Of a stretch of DNA of 47,754 nucleotides, positions 1-7,615 are shown piece by piece. The DNA is from Ferrithrix thermotolerans DSM 19514 (GTDB lineage: Bacteria > Actinomycetota > Acidimicrobiia > Acidimicrobiales > Acidimicrobiaceae): assembly GCF_900128965.1 (NCBI RefSeq), contig NZ_FQUL01000017.1, positions 1 through 47,754 of the forward strand, read 5' to 3'. Within the stretch, counting starts at the first letter, position 1. Each line of letters begins with the position of its first letter. Below the pieces are notes generated by a model. It did no database searches. It was not told where the DNA came from and saw nothing but the letters and a program-made list of their open reading frames with translations. Made by a program: the position numbers and the translations under genes.

Positions 1-95
1 AGCCTCACCAACAGGAGCCTCACCAACAGGAGCCTCACCAACAGGAGCCTCACCAACAGGAGCCTCACCAACAGGAGCCTCACCAACAGGAGCCT
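1..95 (-). repeat. 15-bp tandem repeat (VNTR) encoding PVGEA units
   Basis: Six identical copies of agcctcaccaacagg lie head to tail from position 1, followed by the first five bases of a seventh. The array continues beyond the window. Being a multiple of three, each unit adds Pro-Val-Gly-Glu-Ala to the minus-strand protein without shifting the frame. Exact identity between copies points to recent expansion by replication slippage. Confidence 0.95.
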
Positions 96-1380
96 GCTTC
101 CTTTGTGGAGTCTTTCGAGAATGCGTTCTTTCGCGCTGTTGCTTTACCTTTACAGTTCCCATGACCTTTGGCGGAGGAGGTACGCTTATACCGAGCATCT
201 TCGCAAGAGCTGGGATTCGTCCAGAGTGCTCTTTTGCAAGTTCGATCAAGGCGGGGGAAGCAGACTCCGGAAGTCCGACTGGTATGATCTGACGACGAAT
301 CGGCGACTCTGACGAAGCGTCTATTAGGGCGATCCACCGATCTTCTGATGTCTCAGGAGTCATAGCCTGATTTGTCGCTTCGATCAACCGATTCATGAGT
401 TCCTGTGGAAACTTCGCTGTAGGTTCTGGTGGTCTTGCGGACAGACGCAGAGCGCGCACTATCCGCCCTTGATCAAGAGCCTCAGCGATATCGTTGGTCC
501 ACGCCTTGGCGGTAGCTTCGCTTCGCTCTTGAAGTTTTTGCTTGAGTTGCTCGGCAAGTTCTCGAGCGCGCTCATCCTTGGATCGGACTGAATCAGCCGA
601 TGCAACAACGGACCTTAGGTCACGAAGTGATATCTCGTCCGCATCTTTTAGAGCGGCCTCGGCACGATCTAGCCAGATTGCAAGTTTGGAGCCGGGAAGG
701 AGGTTCTCGGCAAGCTTCATCATGACGTCTTCTGGCGTCTCTGGCAGCCCCTTCAAACGTGCCTCAGCGTTACCTTCTCTAAGGGCCGCTCTTACTGCTG
801 GGATTCCGCCTCGCAAAAGTTGTTCAGCGATGGGCTTGTGTTCAGATGGAACTGACGATATGAACTCATCTTTGTGTCGAGAGCCAACCACCAAGCGTTT
901 AAAGCGTGGCTTGGGTGCGTTCGCAGTGATGCTGGGCTGAGACAAAGTTGGATCAGGCTTAGGAGTCCGTCGTTGGTGCCTGTTTTCACTGCTGATCTCT
1001 GGTCGAGATAGTCTTTTTCGTTCGCCAGCATCAACTGAAGGTCCTTGTCTGCGAGTTCTTTCTCTAGCTTGTCTTCGCTCTCGGTCTGGACGTGTGCCCT
1101 TCGTTAGACGTGTCGTTACCAGCGGACCCGTAGCAGTAGCTGGCTTTAGCTCGATCGCGTTCTTTGGAGCCTCTTTTACCTTTGGTGGAAGGATCTGTTG
1201 AATCGTGATACCGTCAATCTCAAATAACGCTTCTGCTCGTACGATATCTCCGACCTTTGCTCCGGGGTATAGCAACTTTGAAGACAAAACACCTTTGGGC
1301 TGCTTAGCTCCGGCGGCCCTCCAAGTCCAGGTATCATCATCTCTTTTGCTCGTTAACTCTACGTCGATCCTTGAAGACAT
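1..1380 (-). CDS. Unknown protein with C-terminal pentapeptide tandem repeat (3' end outside window)
   Basis: The minus strand is open from an ATG at 1380 to the left edge (460 codons), so the gene is partial at its C-terminus. I do not recognise a characterised family. Residues 1-65 look like a small beta-rich domain (it contains AGAKQPKG, GAKVGDIVRAEA and EIDGITI), perhaps OB/S1-like. Residues 85-145 are rich in Arg, Lys and Pro and probably disordered. Residues 145-420 are mostly helical, with Leu/Ala/Glu-rich stretches such as PIAEQLLRGGIPAVRAAL. After a basic linker the chain enters repeated PVGEA units that run off the window. GAGAAGG lies just upstream of the ATG, though very close to it. 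It is divergent from nfo, with about 190 bp between them. No signal peptide or membrane segment is visible, so it is probably cytoplasmic. The reading frame is certain; the function is unknown. Confidence 0.8.
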   Translation of the reverse strand, partial: MSSRIDVELTSKRDDDTWTWRAAGAKQPKGVLSSKLLYPGAKVGDIVRAEALFEIDGITIQQILPPKVKEAPKNAIELKPATATGPLVTTRLTKGTRPDRERRQARERTRRQGPSVDAGERKRLSRPEISSENRHQRRTPKPDPTLSQPSITANAPKPRFKRLVVGSRHKDEFISSVPSEHKPIAEQLLRGGIPAVRAALREGNAEARLKGLPETPEDVMMKLAENLLPGSKLAIWLDRAEAALKDADEISLRDLRSVVASADSVRSKDERARELAEQLKQKLQERSEATAKAWTNDIAEALDQGRIVRALRLSARPPEPTAKFPQELMNRLIEATNQAMTPETSEDRWIALIDASSESPIRRQIIPVGLPESASPALIELAKEHSGRIPALAKMLGISVPPPPKVMGTVKVKQQRERTHSRKTPQRKQAPVGEAPVGEAPVGEAPVGEAPVGEAPVGEA

Positions 1381-1570
1381 TACCTTCTCTTTGGTTGTGC
1401 TACTAGTTCCTTAGATTTCGAGGTATAACCTGGGCATCGCAAGGTAAAACACTCGGTGAGAAAGCCTAGCCGCTCTAAAGGCAATTTACTCTTGTATTGG
1501 ATCATCTTTGTGTAGTGGGGAGTTCTATGTTGTGGCAGAAGTGTACTAACCATGCGGCGGAGTGTCCGTG

Positions 1571-2422
1571 ATGCTTATCGGTGCTCATGTGTCTGCCTCT
1601 GGAGGGCTTTATAACGCCGTTTCTAACGGAGAAGAGATTGGAGCTCAGTGTATCCAGATCTTTGTTGGCAGCCCGAGAACGTGGAAAACTCCAACTCTTG
1701 GTGAAAAGGTTTTATCGAGATATCGAGAAGCTTTGGCGAACTCTGAGGTCGTGCAAGATGCGGTGGTGCATGCTTCGTATCTGATTAATCTTGGAAGTTC
1801 GGACCCGGACCTCTTTGAGAGATCAAAGGATCTGCTCATAAGTACTGTAGACGTGGCCTGTGCGATAGAGGCTTACGGTGTGGTGCTACACCTCGGATCC
1901 CACAAAGGACACGGCCTCGATGCAGTGGAGGCTCAACTCGCCGATGTGTTTGAAGAGGTAGGGGAGCGATTGCCCAGGAGCTCTAGAACAAAACTTTTGC
2001 TTGAAAACACCGCTGGCGCTGGAGGTACTATTGGGGGTTCCTTAGAGGAGGTGGAGAGGATTTTGCAACTTGGAGCAAAGAGAGCAAGAGTTGGACTTTG
2101 CATCGACACCCAACATATTTTCGCATACGGTTATGACCTTAGGAACCCTGAAGATCGTGGACGCACGATAGATAAACTCTCCAGGTTCCTTGACGCCGTT
2201 GACTGCGTACATCTGAACGACTCGAAGAGCAAATGTGGAGGGCTACACGACAGACACGAGAATCTAGGAGAGGGTGAGATAGGGGAAGATGCTCTAGCCG
2301 CCTTCCTCGGAGCTTCGATCTTTGCGAACTCACTTGTGTTTCTAGAGGTTCCTGGTGACGGTAGTGGTCCTAGGTCATCGGACGTCGAGGCAGCCAAGAG
2401 ACTGCTGACGGCGAGTGGTTAG
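1571..2422 (+). CDS. nfo: Endonuclease IV (AP endonuclease)
   Basis: Deoxyribonuclease IV cleaves 5' of abasic sites in base-excision repair using a tri-zinc centre. The product (283 aa) has the usual family length and opens with LIGAHVSASGG. It keeps the metal-binding stretches: H in VVLHLGSHKGHG, E in LLLENTAGAGG, D and H in CIDTQHIFAYGYD, H and D in VHLNDSK, the HDRHENLGEG block with its following E, and E in FLEVPG. The ATG at 1571 is preferred because GGCGGAG lies eight bases upstream. A GTG at 1562 would overlap that ribosome binding site. The gene ends 10 bp before the convergent thioesterase gene. Confidence 0.96.
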   Translation: MLIGAHVSASGGLYNAVSNGEEIGAQCIQIFVGSPRTWKTPTLGEKVLSRYREALANSEVVQDAVVHASYLINLGSSDPDLFERSKDLLISTVDVACAIEAYGVVLHLGSHKGHGLDAVEAQLADVFEEVGERLPRSSRTKLLLENTAGAGGTIGGSLEEVERILQLGAKRARVGLCIDTQHIFAYGYDLRNPEDRGRTIDKLSRFLDAVDCVHLNDSKSKCGGLHDRHENLGEGEIGEDALAAFLGASIFANSLVFLEVPGDGSGPRSSDVEAAKRLLTASG

Positions 2423-2432
2423 CGATAGGATG

Positions 2433-3203
2433 TTACGCAAATCTAACACGAGCTCTGGATTTAACTGAACCTTGCGAGAGCTCGACGTGAAATACTTTCT
2501 CCTCAACTCCAAAGAGCGTAGACGTAACTTGATTAGGCTCGATCTCAAGGGCGTCTCTAAACTCCACTAGAAGTGATCGCGGGGTGGCTTCAGAATGAAG
2601 CCCTGCTCTTTTGAGTGTCTCTTCAACAAAGACTAAATGAATGGCGTTGTTTACATGATCCATCACGTCTAGGTCACTATGTCTTAGCTCAAAGACGTCT
2701 TCGCGTATGGGGGAGTTCTTGGGAGTCTTGAGTCTATGTTGAGCGCTGACTTCGATGTTTCCGATGTCTGGACCATATACGTCGAAAAACTGACTTGGTA
2801 GAGCCTTTGCTCCCTGTCTCACTCCACCTACGTTGACCCATATCGATCTGGTATCGATGATCTTCTCGGAGTACCGATACACATCTGTGCTTCGTTGCGC
2901 CCAAGCCTTCCCAGTCCCCGAACAGTAAGTGACAAGTCTAAGGGAGTCGAGGTAGTGTGCGTTCTCCTTTACCTCGATCGACATGGACCTTAGAACCCAT
3001 ATGCTTATGCGATCCAACTTTGTCTCTTCAATGTCTAAGGTAGCTGCGTCATGGAGATACCTCGCCAGTGCGTCTGCACGTAGATCGCCCTTGGGGTCGG
3101 TATCGGACAGAAGTACGCGCACCTTGTGCTCGAAGGTCCGCGTAGTCCATGAAGGCTCCGAAGAAAGATCTTCGTTGGTTGATTTGTCCTTATCGTTAGT
3201 CAC
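2433..3203 (-). CDS. Acyl-ACP thioesterase (double hot-dog, FatA/FatB-like)
   Basis: Predicted to hydrolyse acyl-ACP to free fatty acid in the cytoplasm. The 256-aa chain has two hot-dog halves: residues 25-130 (VRVLLSDTDPKGDLRADALARYL, then WVLRSMSI) and residues 150-255 (FELRHSDLDVMDHVNNAIHLVF, which holds the D-x-NxHxxN-type active-site region of bacterial FatA homologues, here DHVNNAIH). The gene starts with GTG about 9 bp after the acyl-CoA ligase stop and lacks an obvious Shine-Dalgarno sequence, so it is probably translated by coupling. The first 25 residues are polar and unconserved, so an internal start is possible. Together with the upstream ligase it would form a release-and-reactivate module for fatty acids. 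Confidence 0.85.
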   Translation of the reverse strand: MTNDKDKSTNEDLSSEPSWTTRTFEHKVRVLLSDTDPKGDLRADALARYLHDAATLDIEETKLDRISIWVLRSMSIEVKENAHYLDSLRLVTYCSGTGKAWAQRSTDVYRYSEKIIDTRSIWVNVGGVRQGAKALPSQFFDVYGPDIGNIEVSAQHRLKTPKNSPIREDVFELRHSDLDVMDHVNNAIHLVFVEETLKRAGLHSEATPRSLLVEFRDALEIEPNQVTSTLFGVEEKVFHVELSQGSVKSRARVRFA

Positions 3204-3212
3204 ACGTAAAGG

Positions 3213-4823
3213 CTAATTTGTAATTCGCGAGCGCAAGACTTTCTTGTCGAATTTTCCTACTGAGGTCCTTGGAACTGCGTCGATAATCTCCACCCTATCT
3301 GGGAGCTGCCATTTTGGGAAACCCTCTTTTATGAGGTGTTCTCTAACCTCTTCCAAGGTTATGTTGCATCCAGGTTTCGGCACAATGCAGGCGACCGGTC
3401 TCTCCTGCCACTTTTCGTCGGGAACGGCTACAACGGCAGCCTCGGCCACTTGCTCCATTCCCATGATCGCTCCCTCCATGGCAACAGATGAGATCCATTC
3501 ACCTCCGGACTTTACTAGGTCTTTGGTCCGATCTGCGATTACAAAGTATCCTTCGCTATTTTTTATCGCCACGTCTCCAGTCGCAAAGTATCCGTCGCTA
3601 CTAAAGGAGTCTTTGCCTTTGCCCTTAAAGTAGGAGTCGATCACCCAAGCGCCCTTGACAAAGAGATTTCCCATGTGCTGTCCGTCGGCTGGAACCTCAG
3701 CTCCATCATCGCCTCTGAGGCTGATGGTTATGCCGGGCAAGGGAATCCCGCCTTGAGAGTACACCTTATCCAAAAGCTCATCTTTTGGAAGACTTCGTAA
3801 GTGATGTTTTGGTCTGGCTGTAGAAGCTAGTGGAGAGGTCTCGGTCATGCCCCAGGCCTGAATGATTGGGATGTTGAACTCGTCGCGATAGCGGGCTATT
3901 AGAGGCTTTGGGGGTTGAGATCCTCCACTTACGATCTCCCTGAGGTTAGGAAGCTTTATTTGAGATCTGGAGAGTTCTTCTGCAACTTGAATCCATACCG
4001 TTGGGACGCCTGCTGATATCGTGACCTCCTCGTCCCTTAGTAACCTCACAAAGCTCTCGGGATGAAGGTGAGGGTATGCAAAGACGAGCTTCGCTCCTAC
4101 TGACACCGCTGCGTAGACCATACCCCACGCGTTGGCGTGAAACATGGGGACCACAGGAAGGACAGCGTCGGAAGGTCCAATTGACATTCCCGCAGCTGAA
4201 CCGCAGCCCATGGCGTGAAGATATGTAGAGCGGTGTGTGTATAGCGCTCCCTTGGGCTGCCCAGTCGTGCCAGAGGTATAGCAAAGTCCGGCTGGCGTGT
4301 TCTCGTCTATCTCTCGATATGGGTAGTCTTCCTTGTGCGGGGCGATCAAGGACTCGTAACTTACCATCTGAAACGATCCGCTCTTTGGAAGGTTGCTATC
4401 ATCTCCCATAACCACTACGAGCTGTACGGAAGGTATTTGGTTGGAGATCTTCTCGAGGGCTTCAACGAGCTCTGGCTCTGCAAATATGACCCGATCTTCG
4501 GCATCGTTGATGATGTATGCCAAGTCCTCAGGTGACAATCTGGCGTTCAATGTGTGAAGTATGCGCTCGGTACAGGGAACTGCGAAGTAACATTCGAGGT
4601 GACGATAGTTGTTCCAGGCCAAGGTCCCAACCCTTTCACCGCGTTCAAGTCCTAGCGAGTCGAGAGCGTTCATAAGCTGATAAGTTCTCTTTGCCATATC
4701 GGCGTAGCTGTATCGATGTCTCGTATCGATCGTCTGCTGGGTCACGACCTCGACATCGAAGTTATGTGTCAGGGCATGCTCCAACATCAGCCATGTACCA
4801 AGCTGAGTATTCATGATCGCCAC
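3213..4823 (-). CDS. Acyl-CoA synthetase (AMP-forming, FadD-like)
   Basis: An ANL-superfamily ligase that activates a carboxylic acid, probably a medium- or long-chain fatty acid, to acyl-CoA through an acyl-adenylate. It shows the P-loop YTSGTTGQPKGALYTHR (about residue 185), the AWGMTETSP motif, DGYFATGDVA, the hinge IADRTKDLVKSGGEWIS, and the C-terminal catalytic Lys in PRTSVGKFDKK. The length of 536 aa is normal for the family. I place the start at GTG 4823 because AGGAGG lies seven bases upstream; a TTG at 4841 would precede that site, and the ATG at 4814 is too far from it. It is the first gene of a two-gene unit with the thioesterase and divergent from the photolyase-like gene. The exact acyl substrate cannot be read from the sequence. 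Confidence 0.92.
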   Translation of the reverse strand: MAIMNTQLGTWLMLEHALTHNFDVEVVTQQTIDTRHRYSYADMAKRTYQLMNALDSLGLERGERVGTLAWNNYRHLECYFAVPCTERILHTLNARLSPEDLAYIINDAEDRVIFAEPELVEALEKISNQIPSVQLVVVMGDDSNLPKSGSFQMVSYESLIAPHKEDYPYREIDENTPAGLCYTSGTTGQPKGALYTHRSTYLHAMGCGSAAGMSIGPSDAVLPVVPMFHANAWGMVYAAVSVGAKLVFAYPHLHPESFVRLLRDEEVTISAGVPTVWIQVAEELSRSQIKLPNLREIVSGGSQPPKPLIARYRDEFNIPIIQAWGMTETSPLASTARPKHHLRSLPKDELLDKVYSQGGIPLPGITISLRGDDGAEVPADGQHMGNLFVKGAWVIDSYFKGKGKDSFSSDGYFATGDVAIKNSEGYFVIADRTKDLVKSGGEWISSVAMEGAIMGMEQVAEAAVVAVPDEKWQERPVACIVPKPGCNITLEEVREHLIKEGFPKWQLPDRVEIIDAVPRTSVGKFDKKVLRSRITN

Positions 4824-4958
4824 TTTGGTCTCCTCCTGCAAAGACTAACTATCAAGAGGGTATCACTTTGGATGTGGTTACGTCACTTCATCTCGAATCG
4901 ATCTGATATGGCTTTAGGACAGATGGACTGTACAGATAAATTACTTTGGACAACGATG

Positions 4959-4964
4959 TAGTAT
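4959..4964 (+). promoter_or_regulatory. Candidate -10 element of a leaderless transcript
   Basis: TAGTAT fits the TAnnnT form of an actinobacterial -10 box and ends exactly six bases before the ATG at 4971, which has no Shine-Dalgarno sequence. This would place the transcript start on the A of the ATG. No convincing -35 box is seen, so this is an inference from spacing only. Confidence 0.35.
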
Positions 4965-4970
4965 CTCGTT

Positions 4971-6257
4971 ATGGTTGTAGAGTTAGAGCCGCCTCCCTCG
5001 CCAAAGGGGTTGGCGGCTGCTGAAGCCCATGAGGCAGCGACGCGTTGGGTGAGGGGATCTCTCTCTGGGCTTTACTTGGAGTCGGAGGGATCTGAGATCG
5101 CATCCGATCAATTTGTCGGTGGGCACAGCGCAGCGTATCAAAGACTGTCGGAGTTCGACTGCAGCGGATATGGGTCTAAGAGAGGCAACGTTTACCCAAC
5201 TACCAAACGAGGGGCGTCACGTCTCTCTCCCTATATTCGACATGGGATTATCACGTTGAAAGAGGTTTATCTTTGGACGGAGAAACACTGTTCAGACTTT
5301 GATCGAGACCGTTTTCGCTCCGAGCTGCTCTGGCAGGAGTATGCACGGCATCTGTACTTTTTTTATGGAAGGGGGCTGAGGCGCCCTTACAGGTACAGAC
5401 CAAAGGATCCGGTATGTAGCACAAGTACTGCTGAGTACTTCGAAGACGAGGAGATGCTGTGCATCAAGGAGGTGTACGGCGAACTGGTTCGTTCGGGATA
5501 TATCGTGAATCAGAGCCGAATGTGGCTAGCCTCACACGCAACGGTCAGGCATAGAAAGGACTGGCTAGAGGGCGAGGAGATCTTCTTTCGACATCTTGTA
5601 GATGGATCCAGGGCAGCGAATCGTCTTGGATGGCAGTGGGTAGCGGGATATGCGACCGGTCGGCCGTATGGATTCTCACAGAGTCAGGTAGCGCGCTATG
5701 CGCCTCGCCTTTGCGCAAAGTGTTCCTTGAAGAGTACGTGTCCGATTCAGTTCTGGCCAGAGACGTATGAAGTTGTAATGGCTGAGCCTATCGCTAGATA
5801 CGATCACTTGGTGAAGGAGATGGAGGAGATGGTCTCAGCTCGTGTTGAACCCTCAGATGTCGCATGGATAACAGCTGAGAATCTGGGACTATATCAGGAG
5901 GTACTGCGGCTGCCGCGCAAAGAAGTCCTCTTTATCTTCGATGAACCGCTGTTGAGGAAGTTGCAGATCTCGAGTAAACGGCTGATATTCATTGCCCAGA
6001 CGTTAGGGGAGATACAGGAGTACTATAGCAACCTTAGAGTATTTAGGGGTGATCCAACGGATCTTCTAAAAGATAGGGAGGTTGACACATGTTACTCCCC
6101 AGTTCCTCTTTGGCGAAGATATGCAAAGAGCGCACAGCTTCGTAACGTCTATCCTTACCCTTGGCTAAGAGAACCGAAAGAAAATGAACCTTTATCTTCG
6201 TTCTCAAGGTGGCGCTCTTATCTAGAGCGAGGGGATAGGGCGAGTCGGAGAAATTAG
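4971..6257 (+). CDS. Photolyase/cryptochrome-like FAD-binding protein with apparently permuted domains
   Basis: Residues 50-235 match the FAD-binding half of photolyases: SRLSPYIRHGIIT, ELLWQEYARHLYFFYG, GYIVNQSRMWLAS, HLVDGSRAANRLGWQWVAG. This half normally follows an N-terminal Rossmann-like domain, but here only about 50 residues precede it. A Rossmann-like stretch resembling that antenna domain instead follows at residues 290-400 (VAWITAENLGL, EVLFIFDEPLL, KRLIFIAQTLGEI, VFRGDPTDLL). Between the halves lies a cysteine group, CAKCSLKSTC, which could bind metal or Fe-S. By my alignment the Asn that faces flavin N5 in E. coli PhrB is Arg here (AANR versus ASNN). The membership of the superfamily is secure, but the activity (DNA repair, light sensing or other) is not. 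There is no ribosome binding site; see the upstream -10 candidate. The 3' end lies 8 bp from the convergent EAL gene. Confidence 0.85.
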   Translation: MVVELEPPPSPKGLAAAEAHEAATRWVRGSLSGLYLESEGSEIASDQFVGGHSAAYQRLSEFDCSGYGSKRGNVYPTTKRGASRLSPYIRHGIITLKEVYLWTEKHCSDFDRDRFRSELLWQEYARHLYFFYGRGLRRPYRYRPKDPVCSTSTAEYFEDEEMLCIKEVYGELVRSGYIVNQSRMWLASHATVRHRKDWLEGEEIFFRHLVDGSRAANRLGWQWVAGYATGRPYGFSQSQVARYAPRLCAKCSLKSTCPIQFWPETYEVVMAEPIARYDHLVKEMEEMVSARVEPSDVAWITAENLGLYQEVLRLPRKEVLFIFDEPLLRKLQISSKRLIFIAQTLGEIQEYYSNLRVFRGDPTDLLKDREVDTCYSPVPLWRRYAKSAQLRNVYPYPWLREPKENEPLSSFSRWRSYLERGDRASRRN

Positions 6258-6265
6258 GTGGACCT

Positions 6266-7573
6266 TTAGGAAAGAACTATCTCTGGGTCGTCTTTTTGTT
6301 TGGTGAGCTCGATGGTCATTAGCTCTACCATCTGCGATGCCTGCATTCTTGCCATATCCGCTAGCTTCTCAAGGCGCAGAAAGCTACCGGCCTCGGCAGA
6401 CTCAACTACCGCATGAGCCAAGGTGTGAAACGCAGTGTGGGACTCTCGAATAAGTGTGAGGTTTCCGAATCGCTCTGGTTGGATGTTCATCCAGTTGTCC
6501 AGACTGCATCGGGCCGTAAGCTCCTGTACCAAATTAAGCCTTCGATGTGGAATTTTGACGTCCTGAGTTAGACGACCTAGTAGGCGAAGATGATCCAACA
6601 GAGCCCCAAACCACATCTGTGAGGAGTCTGCCATGTCGAGCCTGTAGTTTTGTGCAAAATCTCTTATCTTGTTCTCTGGCATTGGACGCGATATGCCATA
6701 TCCCTGTAAAAAGCCAACGCCCGTCTGGCTCAAAGCCTCCACGTGCAACGGAGTCTCTGCACCCTCAGCTACTATGTCTACCCCTACCCCGTTTCCCAGT
6801 TGAACGATCGTGTCAAAGAAGGCGAGGTTTTTAGGTGAATGTAGTATGTCTCGAGCGAAGCCCTTGTCTATCTTGATCTCGTCTATCGGGAGTTCTCGAA
6901 AACGTAGTAACGAGGAGTATCCTGAGCCGACGTCGTCCAGGGCTATCCTGATTCCGAAGGCTCTCATTTGAGCGATGTTTGCATATGCTATCTGAGATGC
7001 AAGGATCTCACCTGTCTCAAGTATCTCTAGAACTATGTCTTTGGGATCTGAAGAGGAGGGGAGTAGTGAGAGAAGCTCTGTGGCAAAGTTAGGATCTGCA
7101 AGGTCGTCTGGTGTTGTATTAATGCTCATAAAGAGAGGTTTTTTGTCTACACGATTTCGTTGTTGAGCCGCCAGGGCTTCTTTGAAGACTGCTCGCCTAA
7201 AGTCTCTTGCCTCTCTTTTGTCTAGCTGTTGCAAAAATTCCGGCGGGGTCAAAGTACGGTGGTCTATCTTCCATCTGGTAAGGGCTTCAAAGCCAACCAC
7301 CTCCCTTGTCTGTAGCGATATGATCGGTTGATAGAGTAGGAATGCGTCACCGGCACGAAATGCACTATTTACCTTTGGGAATCCTCCAAGCTCTGAGTAG
7401 AAGTTGACGCTTGCACACTTGGTTTCGGATCTCTTGGCACTATAAAGCGCCTGCTCGGCGCTTCTTAGGATCTCTTTAAATTCGCCTCCATCCGCGGGGA
7501 AGAATGCGACACCGGTTGTCCAAGTGTAAGATATGGTTCCAAGAGGTTTGGACTTGCTCACCAAATGGGACAC
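6266..7573 (-). CDS. EAL-domain c-di-GMP phosphodiesterase, C-terminal part of a split GGDEF-EAL gene
   Basis: This frame begins with the last piece of a GGDEF domain (TTGVAFFPADGG, SAEQALYSAKRS). A full EAL domain follows: YQPIISLQTREVVGFEALTRW, the Asn in FMSINTTPDDL, Glu in LEILETGEI, DDVGSGYSSL, the Lys in IDEIKIDKGF, Glu in AEGAET, and QGYGISRPMP. The metal-binding and catalytic residues of EAL enzymes are therefore kept, so pGpG formation is plausible. The last 120 residues are a helical tail of unknown role. It is in the same frame as the upstream GGDEF part and is separated from it only by a TGA at 7616-7618. The GTG at 7573 is the first usual start codon after that stop and has no clear ribosome binding site, so independent translation is doubtful. 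The frame is open up to 7615. Confidence 0.8.
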   Translation of the reverse strand: MSHLVSKSKPLGTISYTWTTGVAFFPADGGEFKEILRSAEQALYSAKRSETKCASVNFYSELGGFPKVNSAFRAGDAFLLYQPIISLQTREVVGFEALTRWKIDHRTLTPPEFLQQLDKREARDFRRAVFKEALAAQQRNRVDKKPLFMSINTTPDDLADPNFATELLSLLPSSSDPKDIVLEILETGEILASQIAYANIAQMRAFGIRIALDDVGSGYSSLLRFRELPIDEIKIDKGFARDILHSPKNLAFFDTIVQLGNGVGVDIVAEGAETPLHVEALSQTGVGFLQGYGISRPMPENKIRDFAQNYRLDMADSSQMWFGALLDHLRLLGRLTQDVKIPHRRLNLVQELTARCSLDNWMNIQPERFGNLTLIRESHTAFHTLAHAVVESAEAGSFLRLEKLADMARMQASQMVELMTIELTKQKDDPEIVLS

Positions 7574-7615
7574 TGAACCCCGCTTACCTATGCGGCCTGT
7601 ATCGTAGCGGCTTGT

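Noticed and set aside
1-95. Tandem repeats as a CRISPR array
   Set aside because: Units of 15 bp are contiguous without spacers and read in frame as PVGEA within a long coding sequence.
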